13,021 nt of DNA from H111-94 sp034436045 (GTDB lineage: Bacteria; Chloroflexota; Ktedonobacteria; Ktedonobacterales; Ktedonobacteraceae): positions 1 through 13,021 of the forward strand of contig DAOTVZ010000267.1 of NCBI GenBank assembly GCA_034436045.1, in the 5' to 3' direction. A model generated the notes under the pieces. That model saw only the letters and a program-made list of their open reading frames with translations. It made no database searches and was not told where the DNA came from. Position numbers and translations under genes: made by a program. Shown here piece by piece: positions 1 to 6,019 of the stretch (the stretch's first letter is position 1; each line of letters begins with the position of its first letter).

Positions 1-139
1 CGTCGAGGCGCGCGTAGGGCGTGATTGATCACGCCCTGCTTGCTTGCCCGTCGAGGCGTGCGTAGGGGCGTGATTGATCACGCCCTGCTTGCTTGCCCGT
101 CGAGGCGCGCGTAGGGCGTGATCAATCACGCCCCTACGG
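1..139. repeat. Palindromic repeat array, left end cut by the window
   Basis: Three tandem units of about 48-49 bp (1-48, 49-97, and 98 onward, the last shortened) each begin with CGTCGAGGCG. Each carries a 20-bp near-perfect palindrome made of GGGCGTGAT and ATCACGCCC arms around a two-base centre, at 17-36, 66-85 and 114-133. The third core has the opposite central dinucleotide (CA instead of TG) and closes with CCCCTACG. That mirrors CGTAGGGGC at 61-69, so the block is bounded by inverted ends. The same core recurs at 6625-7095, 11575-11650 and 12708-12930, which marks it as a dispersed family. The array may continue to the left of the window. Confidence 0.9.
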
Positions 140-180
140 AATTGTGCTGCATTTGCAATTCAATTTTCTCTGGTTCAACT

Positions 181-384
181 CTACTGATGATTGATCGTGT
201 CGGCAAGGGGTACGGCAGTTCCCATGCCCTCTATCGTGATGATGTCGCCAGGACGCACTCGACCGGATTGCAAGACACAGGTCATTATACCCGCTTTGTA
301 GCGTTTTTGTTTGCCATTACGTTCGATCACAGCAGAAAGAAGCCGTTCGTCCATTTCATGCAACTGGTAAAGAATGTAGATGCA
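181..384 (-). pseudogene. Relic of a MOSC-domain protein (C-terminal end)
   Basis: Read on the minus strand, this frame begins directly after the stop codon of the ABC permease and stays open for about 67 codons. It contains LYQLHEMDERLL, then KAGIMTCVLQ and SGRVRPGDIITIE. The last two blocks match the end of MOSC domains, where an Ala-Gly-(Ile/Phe) strand is followed by a conserved Val-Arg-x-Gly-Asp turn. MOSC domains carry sulfur in molybdenum-cofactor sulfurases and related proteins and are normally 130-170 residues long, so most of the domain is missing, including its N-terminal half and any cysteine region. The only possible starts are weak (a TTG at 363). I read it as a decayed, 5'-truncated gene. 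The family match is from memory of the motif. Confidence 0.5.
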
Positions 385-1161
385 TTATTCCCATTGAAAA
401 GTGCGAATTGCCACTGCTAAAATCACAAATGCCCAGCAAAGCAGGACAACCAGAGGGAATAGAGGCAATGTACCGTTGCTCATACTGGCCTGAAGTACCT
501 GCGTGAGCGCCGTTTCCGGTAGAATTTGCGCGAAAGCCGCTAGCGGCGCGGGCAGATGGTCAAGCGGAAGAATACCCCCGCCGAGCAAGATGAAGATGAG
601 GAACAGTGCGTTGGCTCCAGCCAGCGTCAATTCAGCACGTAACGCGCCTGCCATTGCCAGCCCAAACGCTGCGAAGGTAACAGTGCCCAGGGCCAGCATA
701 AGCAAGGTGAGCAATGGAGAACCGCTCACGTGCCAGCCATACAGCCCGACCGCCACAATGACCAGTAGCAGCACCTGAATCACCTCTAAAATGAGAATGG
801 AGATGACTTTGGCGATAATCAGACTGCTGCGCGAGAGCGGTGAGCTACCCAATCGCTTCAAGACTCCATAATAGCGTTCATAAGCGGTGGCGATACCCAG
901 GTTGACCATGCCTGCCGCCATGATGGCGATTGCCAGGATGCCGGGCAGCAGGAAGTTGACTGCCGGGCCGCTACTGGTGGGAATGATGTTGAGCGAGGCG
1001 AAAAAGATCAGCAGCATGACAGGGATAATCAATGTCACCAGAATGTTTTCGCCGCGCCTGAGCGTGAGCAGCAACTCGTAGCGGGTTTGCACAGCGATCT
1101 GGCGCAGAGTAGGTGCTGCTTTACTATTATGGGAAGAATATGATGGTGCTTGCGTAGTCAT
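385..1161 (-). CDS. ABC-2 type transporter permease
   Basis: Integral membrane subunit of an ABC exporter, which pairs with the ATPase encoded just upstream. The 258-residue protein has about six hydrophobic spans (roughly residues 39-60, 70-95, 113-143, 150-175, 183-202 and 233-253). Between spans 2 and 3 it carries an ERYYGVLKRLGSSPLSR loop, typical of ABC-2/DrrB-like permeases and thought to contact the ATPase. The N-terminal 35 residues are polar and probably cytoplasmic. I chose the ATG at 1161, 4 bases after the ATPase stop, because GGAGGT precedes it, although the 14-base spacing is long. A GTG at 1185 in the same frame would overlap both that site and the ATPase gene. The two genes should be co-transcribed. 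The substrate cannot be told from sequence; relatives export drugs, lipids or peptides. Confidence 0.9.
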   Translation of the reverse strand: MTTQAPSYSSHNSKAAPTLRQIAVQTRYELLLTLRRGENILVTLIIPVMLLIFFASLNIIPTSSGPAVNFLLPGILAIAIMAAGMVNLGIATAYERYYGVLKRLGSSPLSRSSLIIAKVISILILEVIQVLLLVIVAVGLYGWHVSGSPLLTLLMLALGTVTFAAFGLAMAGALRAELTLAGANALFLIFILLGGGILPLDHLPAPLAAFAQILPETALTQVLQASMSNGTLPLFPLVVLLCWAFVILAVAIRTFQWE

Positions 1162-1165
1162 AGCG

Positions 1166-2146
1166 TTATTCTCGTACCTCCGCACCTGTCAGACGCAGGA
1201 ACAGGTCTTCTAGCGAGCCGTGACCGACTCGTAATTCGGAGAGGGTGATATGCTGGTCACGCAACCATGTGGTGAGGTCGGCCAGCGCGGCTGGAACGTT
1301 ATCTGCTTCCAATAGATAACTGCCGGGACGTATCTCCCTGGCACTCTTGACCGAGGGCAGGGCTTCTATCTGTGCGCAGTCCAGTCCGGCAGGAGCGACA
1401 AAACGGATTACCGTTGCGTTCTGCACGCCGGTCAGGTTAGCAGGCGTGTCGAGGGCGACGAGCTGCCCGTGATCGATGATGGCTACGCGGTCGGCCAGGC
1501 GTTCGGCTTCATCCATTAGATGTGTGGTGAGCAGGATGGTCACGCCCTGCTGCTTCAGTTCGCGCACAATTTCCCAGGTGGTCAGGCGCGCCTGCGGATC
1601 CATGCCCGCTGTGGGTTCGTCCATGAAGATCAGCGATGGATTGCCCACCAGCGCTACAGCCAGCGCCAGGCGGCGTTTTTGCCCGCCGGAGAGCCGCCGA
1701 CAGCGTGTCTTTGCAGCCGTCGTCAAGCCCACTTTTTCCAGTAATTCATCGACCGCTTGTGGATGCTCGTAGTAGCCCGCAAAGAGTGACAGCACCTCGC
1801 GTGCGGTGAGCGCCGGATATAGCCCATCCTGTTGCAGCATCACACCGATCTGCGGTTTCAAACGCGCGCCCTCGCGGATGGGATCAAGCCCCAGTACACG
1901 AATGGTGCCCTGATCGGGTTTGCGATAGCCCTCCAGTGTCTCAACGGTGGTTGTCTTGCCCGCGCCGTTCGGCCCCAGCAGGGCAAAAATCTCGCCGTAA
2001 TGGACTGTAAAGCTTAAGGCATTGACAACGCGATTTGTGCCATAGCTTTTGCTAAAATTCTCAACGACAACAGCCTCTGTATTTCCTATAGGCATAGAGG
2101 ATTGGTTATGAGTGGCCTGTGCCGTTGTCTGCGTATCGGCAGACAT
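1166..2146 (-). CDS. ABC transporter ATP-binding protein (ABC-2 exporter)
   Basis: Cytoplasmic ATPase that drives the adjacent ABC-2 permease. The 326-residue chain has Walker A GPNGAGKTT (58-66), a Q-loop near 105, signature LSGGQKRRLALA (152-163), Walker B LIFMDEPTAGMD (172-183) and the switch histidine in TTHLMDEAERLADR (H209). After the nucleotide-binding domain (to about residue 240) comes the 80-residue accessory domain usual in the CcmA/DrrA type of ATPase. The first 25 residues are a low-complexity polar extension before the conserved fold. The ATG at 2146 has AAGGAG eight bases upstream. The gene is first in a two-gene operon with the permease and is transcribed away from the DoxX gene. 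All catalytic motifs look intact. Confidence 0.95.
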   Translation of the reverse strand: MSADTQTTAQATHNQSSMPIGNTEAVVVENFSKSYGTNRVVNALSFTVHYGEIFALLGPNGAGKTTTVETLEGYRKPDQGTIRVLGLDPIREGARLKPQIGVMLQQDGLYPALTAREVLSLFAGYYEHPQAVDELLEKVGLTTAAKTRCRRLSGGQKRRLALAVALVGNPSLIFMDEPTAGMDPQARLTTWEIVRELKQQGVTILLTTHLMDEAERLADRVAIIDHGQLVALDTPANLTGVQNATVIRFVAPAGLDCAQIEALPSVKSAREIRPGSYLLEADNVPAALADLTTWLRDQHITLSELRVGHGSLEDLFLRLTGAEVRE

Positions 2147-2188
2147 AGCGATTGCTCCTTATGCAAGATAATAACGACGATGTAGTCC

Positions 2189-2224
2189 TCTCAATACAGT
2201 ACAGCAGTTCCATGTTTCTGACAA
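2189..2224 (-). promoter_or_regulatory. Candidate promoter of the ABC exporter operon
   Basis: On the minus strand, TTGTCA (2224-2219) and TACTGT (2201-2196) are separated by 17 bases. This places a start near 2189, about 43 bases ahead of the ATPase ATG. The -10 hexamer is only a moderate match, so the call rests mainly on spacing and position. Confidence 0.35.
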
Positions 2225-2283
2225 GATGGACAACAGGCTGTAGAAGTGAAATATACACTCTTCCTATCAATATCTACCTCTCT

Positions 2284-2451
2284 ACGGGCAGGAAAATCGT
2301 CGTCATACTGAATTGGCTCTGCTATCGGAATAAAAGCTACTTACTGCTTGTTCGACCCGATGAGAGAGAATATTTTGCAGGCATGTGGAGTCTGGAAGGG
2401 AAAGTCACACGAAGCCTGTCTCAAGCACTTTTCAAGAAAGGAGTCATCTGT
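2284..2451 (+). pseudogene. Possible Nudix hydrolase relic upstream of doxX
   Basis: In the frame that runs into DoxX, codons here give RKIVVILNWLCYRNKSYLLL, then VRPDEREYFAGMWSL and EGKVTRSLSQALFKKGV. The order of a hydrophobic strand, 'LLLVRP', 'YFAGMWSL' and 'GKV...SLSQAL' follows the N-terminal half of MutT-like Nudix proteins, in which PGGKVExGES and the REXXEE catalytic helix would come next. Those catalytic residues are missing or altered, and the segment stops where the DoxX start and its ribosome binding site lie. It is most simply a truncated remnant. It is short, so chance resemblance remains possible. A 285-residue fused protein is unlikely because a strong Shine-Dalgarno sequence marks an internal start. 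Confidence 0.4.
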
Positions 2452-3009
2452 ATGGCTATCTGGTTTAATCTGGGTCTTCTTATTCTCCGGCTGGTTGCTG
2501 GCTTAACGATTGCCGCGCATGGGGCACAAAAGCTTTTTGGCTGGTTTGACGGTCCTGGGTTCAGTGGCACTATAAAAATGCAGGAAAGGATGGGCTTGAA
2601 GCCGCCAGCGCTGTGGGCAAGTCTCGTAATTCTCGGTGAGCTTGGCGGCGGCCTCTCCCTTGCGTTCGGCTTCTTGACGCCGCTAGGGGCAGCGGGTATC
2701 TTCGGCGCTATGTTCATGGCTATTGCCAAAAGTCACTGGAAGAACGGCTTCTGGAATAGCAAGCGAGGCCTTGAATTCCCGCTCCAGTTACTGACTGCCG
2801 CCGTCGCTATTGGTTTTACCGGCGCAGGTAGCTATGCCCTTGATGCCCTCTTTGGCATTGCCCTCCCAGCACCGCTACTCTTCGTCATTCTGGCCCTCGT
2901 GGCGCTTGTCGTGGACATCATCGGCCTCGTAATGAGTAGTGCCGCCACCGCTACAGCCGCTCCGACCTCTACGACTACGCCGGGAGAAGCCAGGCCCAGC
3001 GCATCCTGA
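2452..3009 (+). CDS. DoxX family membrane protein
   Basis: Small integral membrane protein of the DoxX family, often linked to redox or thiosulfate chemistry but of uncertain function in most bacteria. The 185 residues hold hydrophobic spans at about 4-24, 53-73, 75-92, 110-128 and 138-161. The family motif HGAQKLFGWF lies at 23-32, a Gly-rich GELGGGLSLAFGFLTPLGA at 62-80, and there is a short loop of basic and aromatic residues (SHWKNGFWNSKRG). The last 25 residues are a Thr/Ala/Pro/Ser-rich tail, not part of the domain. The open frame extends 100 codons further upstream, but GAAAGGAG lies eight bases before the ATG at 2452 and the family homology begins there. It stands alone, with relics on both sides. 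Confidence 0.9.
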   Translation: MAIWFNLGLLILRLVAGLTIAAHGAQKLFGWFDGPGFSGTIKMQERMGLKPPALWASLVILGELGGGLSLAFGFLTPLGAAGIFGAMFMAIAKSHWKNGFWNSKRGLEFPLQLLTAAVAIGFTGAGSYALDALFGIALPAPLLFVILALVALVVDIIGLVMSSAATATAAPTSTTTPGEARPSAS

Positions 3010-3073
3010 CCGCCGGGCTGTGTTGGCTTCTTCCCTCCTCACCGCCTGGATTTCTCTCTTTAGGGAAAGGAAG

Positions 3074-3274
3074 CTATGCGCTCTCATGGGGAATGAAGCA
3101 GCAGCGAGGGGGTTGGCTATAATCGCATTGCGCCTGCACAGGGACGCCCACGAGGTCGGTGAGCAGGGCTTCAGCAAGACAACAGACCTCTGGATGGCCA
3201 GAGACAGCGGCGGCAAGCGGACAGCTATAGCCACGAAGACAATAATGTCCATCGCACTCCTCTAGCTCGGCCAT
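3074..3274 (-). pseudogene. 5'-truncated SufR-like iron-sulfur regulator (C-terminal domain)
   Basis: The minus-strand frame reads LEECDGHYCLRGYSCPL, then SGHPEVCCLAEALLTDLVGV and PVQAQCDYSQPPRCCF. This resembles the C-terminal effector region of SufR-type DNA-binding regulators. Their usual pattern is a CPY/CPL motif, then HPEVC, an (L)LGxPV strand, and cysteines near the end; the cysteines ligate an Fe-S cluster. Cysteines 18, 31, 50 and 58/59 of this frame are candidates for that pattern. The N-terminal winged helix-turn-helix is absent: the frame is closed by a stop about 12 codons before the first ATG, and upstream sequence belongs to the opposite-strand Rieske fragment. It is therefore a remnant. 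The family match is inferred by eye. Confidence 0.5.
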
Positions 3275-3572
3275 ACCTCTAGAAAGCGTTGAGGAGAATA
3301 AGCTCTACCGTGTCACGGCTGCTGGCGTGCCAGTCATCCTGTTGCGCCAGGGATTACAATTCTTTGCCATCTCTGCTACCTGTTCCCATGCAGGCGGCCC
3401 ACTCGATGAGGGCCAGTTGATGGGCGATATTGTCGAATGCCCCTGGCATGGTTCCCGTTTCTGTATGCGCGATGGGCGTGTCCTCACCGGTCCTGCTACC
3501 GCCAGGGCACCGCGTTATGAAGTACGTGTGCGTGATGGTCAGATTGAGATCAAGCGCAGCGGCACTCATTAG
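3270..3572 (+). pseudogene. Rieske [2Fe-2S] domain protein, N-terminally truncated
   Basis: Rieske ferredoxin-like domain of about 100 residues. It shows the two cluster-binding boxes CSHAGGPL (Cys-x-His) and CPWHGSRF (Cys-x2-His), separated by the usual 16-17 residues, then the GRVLTGPA segment and a final strand ending RDGQIEIK. Homology runs upstream of the GTG at 3327 to AIPLESVEENKLYRVTAAG, coded from about 3270, but no ATG, GTG or TTG lies in frame between the stop at 3243 and 3327. A GTG start at 3327 would remove the first strands of the domain, and no ribosome binding site precedes it. It is probably the 3' end of a longer gene broken at the point where the SufR-like fragment also ends. 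If expressed from another start, the Fe-S ligands are all intact. Confidence 0.65.
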
Positions 3573-3630
3573 TCCGCTAATTCAGGAGTCGGAGTTTCTG
3601 CTGGCTGACGAAAAGCCCATATAAAACAAG

Positions 3631-3651
3631 GAGGTCACGTCAGCAGACCTC
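3631..3651. other. Short hairpin downstream of the Rieske fragment
   Basis: GAGGTC and GACCTC form a perfect 6-bp stem around a 9-base loop. No T-run follows, so it is not a clear terminator. The rest of 3573-3774 holds nothing I can name. Confidence 0.3.
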
Positions 3652-3774
3652 TGGGTAATCAGGGCAATGAATACAACTCTTCGCTCGTGTGGAGTTCTTG
3701 CTCACGTGTGGGGCAGTCCTGTAAACAAATAATCCGCAGGAAGATTTACATGCATACCCGCTAATCTCAGCCTC

Positions 3775-3803
3775 TTGACAACCAGCTTGCTATCTGTTAA
3801 TAT
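3775..3803 (+). promoter_or_regulatory. Sigma-70-type promoter of the CPBP protease gene
   Basis: A perfect TTGACA (3775-3780) and TAATAT (3798-3803) are spaced by 17 bases. This predicts a start at about 3810 and a leader of roughly 60 bases before the ATG at 3871. It is the best promoter match in the window. Confidence 0.7.
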
Positions 3804-3831
3804 TTCAATAAGTGTTGAAGTATTGAAATAT
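3800..3831. promoter_or_regulatory. Palindromic operator candidate over the CPBP start site
   Basis: ATATTTCAATA (3800-3810) and TATTGAAATAT (3821-3831) are perfect 11-bp inverted arms around a 10-base centre. The left arm overlaps the -10 hexamer and the whole element covers the predicted transcription start. A dimeric repressor bound here would block initiation. The AT-rich sequence differs from the operator before the adjacent SdpR-like gene, so a different regulator may act here. Confidence 0.6.
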
Positions 3832-3870
3832 CATTACCGCAACTACGCTGATGGTTAAAGGATGCAAGAT

Positions 3871-4857
3871 ATGGATACATCATTTTCCGACGTGGATACT
3901 GCTACGCAAACCGAAAGTGGACGAAAGGTTTCGTGGTTCAACATCGGGTTGTTCTTGTTGTTGACCTTTGCGATAAGTTGGGCCTGCTTTATTGGCTTAC
4001 GTGCGCTGCATGTGCCATTCATCATGTACTCGGTAGCGGGTATGTATGGCCCGGCCCTGGCGGCGCTGCTGGTACGCTTACTGCGACGTGAGGGCTTCGG
4101 CGATGCGGGTCTGCGTCTGATGGAGCGTGGCAATCGTCAAGGCGGGTGGATGTACCTGACCGCTTACTTGGTGCCGCCCATCGTGCTGTGCGCCGGTATG
4201 CTAGTAGCACTGCTCTCCGGCTATCAGCATTGGGCCTTCAGCACCAATCTCCAGGTGATAGCGCGGACACTGGTGAAGACCTTGCAGGCACAGGGACAAA
4301 GACTTCCGGCGGGTATGACGCCTGAGCGGTTGGCGACTATTACCATCATCGGGCTATCTGTAGGGGCGTTTACCATTGCCATCCCTATTAACATGCTGGC
4401 TGCCTTTGGTGAGGAGTTTGGTTGGCGTGGCTATCTCTTGCCAAAACTGGCTCCGCTCGGCGGCGTGTGGGCGGCACTTATTGTTGGCGTTGTCTGGGGG
4501 CTGTGGCATGCACCGCTGATCGTACTAGATTCCTATGACTATCCTGGCCACCCCTGGTTGGGTGTTCTGATGATGATTATCTTTACAACCGCGCTCAGTT
4601 GCATCTTTGCCTGGTTGCGCTTCCGTTCCGGTAGCGTCTGGCCCTCAACGCTGGCGCATGCGGCAGTCAACGCGCAGACCGGTTTCGCGTTCATCTTCCT
4701 TTCGCACGGGGACTCTCTGCTCGGTGCGCCAATCGGCATCCTGGGCCTGATACCCATGTTGCTCTTCGCTCTCTGGCTCATTCTTACTGGCAGACTCAAT
4801 CCTGTGCCAGCGCTACTTGCTGTCCCGGCAGCACCTGTGTTAAAGAGAGAGGCGTGA
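3871..4857 (+). CDS. CPBP family intramembrane glutamic endopeptidase (Abi/CAAX-like)
   Basis: Polytopic membrane protease of the CPBP (CAAX protease and bacteriocin-processing, 'Abi') family. Members cleave prenylated or membrane substrates, and several give immunity to bacteriocins. The 328-residue chain has about eight hydrophobic spans. Catalytic motifs appear in order: EEFGWRGYLLP (E181, E182, R186), the WGLWHAPL histidine (H213) and HAAVN (H263, N267). All expected catalytic residues are present. An ATG at 3862 lies in the same frame, but AAAGGA (3857-3862) overlaps it and sits eight bases ahead of the ATG at 3871, so I take the latter. The SdpR-like repressor starts 115 bases downstream and SdpI follows, which suggests a self-protection or envelope-stress role; that role is inferred from context. 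Confidence 0.9.
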   Translation: MDTSFSDVDTATQTESGRKVSWFNIGLFLLLTFAISWACFIGLRALHVPFIMYSVAGMYGPALAALLVRLLRREGFGDAGLRLMERGNRQGGWMYLTAYLVPPIVLCAGMLVALLSGYQHWAFSTNLQVIARTLVKTLQAQGQRLPAGMTPERLATITIIGLSVGAFTIAIPINMLAAFGEEFGWRGYLLPKLAPLGGVWAALIVGVVWGLWHAPLIVLDSYDYPGHPWLGVLMMIIFTTALSCIFAWLRFRSGSVWPSTLAHAAVNAQTGFAFIFLSHGDSLLGAPIGILGLIPMLLFALWLILTGRLNPVPALLAVPAAPVLKREA

Positions 4858-4866
4858 TTGTATGAT

Positions 4867-4951
4867 ATGATACCCACAAGGCGTGCCCTCTGTATAGCGC
4901 ATATTGCCGCAGATGCACAGCAGATGTAGTGATACCCCTTGTGGGTATCAT
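4867..4951. promoter_or_regulatory. Operator region upstream of the SdpR-like repressor
   Basis: TGATACCC and GGGTATCA (4930-4937 and 4943-4950) form a perfect 8-bp inverted pair with a 5-base centre, ending 22 bases before the sdpR-like ATG. A third TGATACCC lies at 4868-4875. Its longer context ATGATACCCACAAGG (4867-4881) is an exact 15-base inverted copy of 4937-4951. The near palindrome is a natural binding site for an ArsR-type dimer. The distant copy could be a second half-site for looping, or in RNA could pair to form a long stem with a 55-base loop. Autoregulation by the adjacent gene is inferred. Confidence 0.55.
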
Positions 4952-4972
4952 GGGGAAAAAGGTTCGGATATA

Positions 4973-5290
4973 ATGCAAGAGGCGTACAAAGCAATCGCCG
5001 ACCCAACCAGGCGGCGTATTCTGAAATACTTGCGTGGCGGCGAGCGTACCGCCGGGGAGCTGGCAGAGTATGCGGGCGTGGGGCGCACCGCGCTGTCACA
5101 CCATCTGATGGTACTCAAGATGGCCGATCTGGTGCGGGTGGAACGGCGCGGACAATATCAAGTCTATTCTCTCAATACCACCGTTTTTCAGGACCTGCTC
5201 ACCGAGATTATGAGCTGGTTAGGGGGGATGGATGAAGTGAGCGCTAATGAAACTACGAAAAATAGTGAAATAAGGACGGAAAGTGAATAA
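4973..5290 (+). CDS. ArsR-family transcriptional repressor, SdpR-like
   Basis: Small winged helix-turn-helix DNA-binding protein of 105 residues. The N-terminus, AYKAIADPTRRRILKYL, is the signature of the SdpR/ArsR subgroup. The recognition helix region VGRTALSHHLMVLKMADLV (36-54) and wing VERRGQYQVYSL (56-67) follow. There are no cysteines, so it is not a thiol metal sensor of the ArsR/SmtB kind. In Bacillus subtilis SdpR represses sdpRI and is held at the membrane by SdpI, and the same pairing with an SdpI gene 14 bases downstream suggests that logic here. The open frame extends upstream to 4904, but homology starts at the ATG at 4973, which has AAAAAGG ten bases before it. The tail after residue 85 is polar and variable. 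Confidence 0.9.
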   Translation: MQEAYKAIADPTRRRILKYLRGGERTAGELAEYAGVGRTALSHHLMVLKMADLVRVERRGQYQVYSLNTTVFQDLLTEIMSWLGGMDEVSANETTKNSEIRTESE

Positions 5291-5304
5291 ACGGGAGTTT
5301 GTGT

Positions 5305-5994
5305 ATGGATTCCACAGAATATGATGAGGATCAACCATCAACGGCGTCCGACCGCATGAGCAACAGAGTGATTATCGCCATTATCGTTGTGCAGATCATC
5401 ATTGCGCTGGTTTCTTATCCTTTCCTGCCCGCACTGGTGCCGACGCACTGGAATATCAACGGACAGGTGGATAGCTATGCCCCCAAGTGGGTCAATATGC
5501 TGTTGTTTCCTGCCACGAGCATCGGCATCTACTTGCTGATACGTGTCCTGTTCTGGCTTGGCCCGAATATCAGCAGTAGTGGCCAGCGTGCCAACCTGCG
5601 TGTGGTCAACCTCATCATCATAGCTGTATTGCTCTTCATGTTGCTGGTACAGATCGTGACGACGGCCATTGCGCTGGGATTTCCTATAGACATGGCATTT
5701 GTGATGAATCTGGCTCTTTCGCTGCTGCTAATTTTCCTCGGCAACTACATGGGCAAGCTGCGGCGCAACTTCTGGGCCGGCATTAGAACTCCCTGGACGA
5801 TTCTTAATGAGACGGTCTGGGAAAGAACGCATCGGCTCGGCGGCTGGCTCTTTGTGCTGGCGGGCCTGATCGGCCTTGTAACCACCTTCATTCCCCCGCT
5901 ACGCTTCTGGGGTGTCATGAGTGCGTTATTCGCCGTGATCGTGATCCTGGTTGTGTACTCCTACATGGAGTATGAGCGCGTGACAAGAGAGTAA
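5305..5994 (+). CDS. SdpI family membrane protein (DUF1648 plus SdpI domains)
   Basis: Membrane protein of 229 residues related to B. subtilis SdpI, which gives immunity to the SdpC killing factor and sequesters the SdpR repressor. After an acidic 20-residue N-terminus there are about six spans (21-43, 65-86, 100-125, 131-147, 177-195, 203-220). The DUF1648 motif PTHWNINGQVDSY is at 46-58, and the SdpI motif GNYMGKLRRNFWAGIRTPWT at 146-165 is followed by NETVWERTHRLGG. Both signatures are intact. GGGAG lies seven bases before the ATG at 5305; a TTG at 5299 in frame is less suitable. It should be transcribed with the preceding repressor. No sdpC-like toxin or sdpAB maturation gene is visible in the window. 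Confidence 0.9.
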   Translation: MDSTEYDEDQPSTASDRMSNRVIIAIIVVQIIIALVSYPFLPALVPTHWNINGQVDSYAPKWVNMLLFPATSIGIYLLIRVLFWLGPNISSSGQRANLRVVNLIIIAVLLFMLLVQIVTTAIALGFPIDMAFVMNLALSLLLIFLGNYMGKLRRNFWAGIRTPWTILNETVWERTHRLGGWLFVLAGLIGLVTTFIPPLRFWGVMSALFAVIVILVVYSYMEYERVTRE

Positions 5995-6019
5995 CACTAT
6001 ATCTCGTCCGAGAGTGTTA
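5992..6019. terminator. Possible bidirectional terminator stem between converging genes
   Basis: TAACACT (5992-5998) and AGTGTTA (6013-6019) pair perfectly, with an inner CTC/GAG and a small bulge. The stem includes the stop codons of both the sdpI-like gene and the converging receiver gene. Only a short TTTTA follows on the plus side, so termination is plausible but not clear. Confidence 0.4.

Noticed and set aside
1..139. CRISPR array
   Set aside because: Tandem palindromic units look superficially CRISPR-like, but the sequences between cores are themselves repeated, unit lengths vary and there are no unique spacers or cas genes. The same holds for 6584-7131 and 12764-12913.
118..420. 100-codon plus-strand frame at the left end
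   Set aside because: It begins inside the repeat palindrome, runs antisense to the MOSC relic and into the permease 3' end, and has no recognisable domain.
2875..3252. 125-codon minus-strand frame behind doxX
   Set aside because: Its second half is antisense to the DoxX C-terminal tail, with Arg/Gly/Ser-rich composition typical of a shadow frame. The neighbouring frame holds the SufR-like cysteine pattern instead.
3667..3732. 21-codon open frame (begins MNTTLRSCGV) between the Rieske fragment and the CPBP promoter
   Set aside because: Considered as a possible signalling peptide next to the Sdp-like genes, but it has no ribosome binding site, no signal peptide and lies upstream of the promoter.
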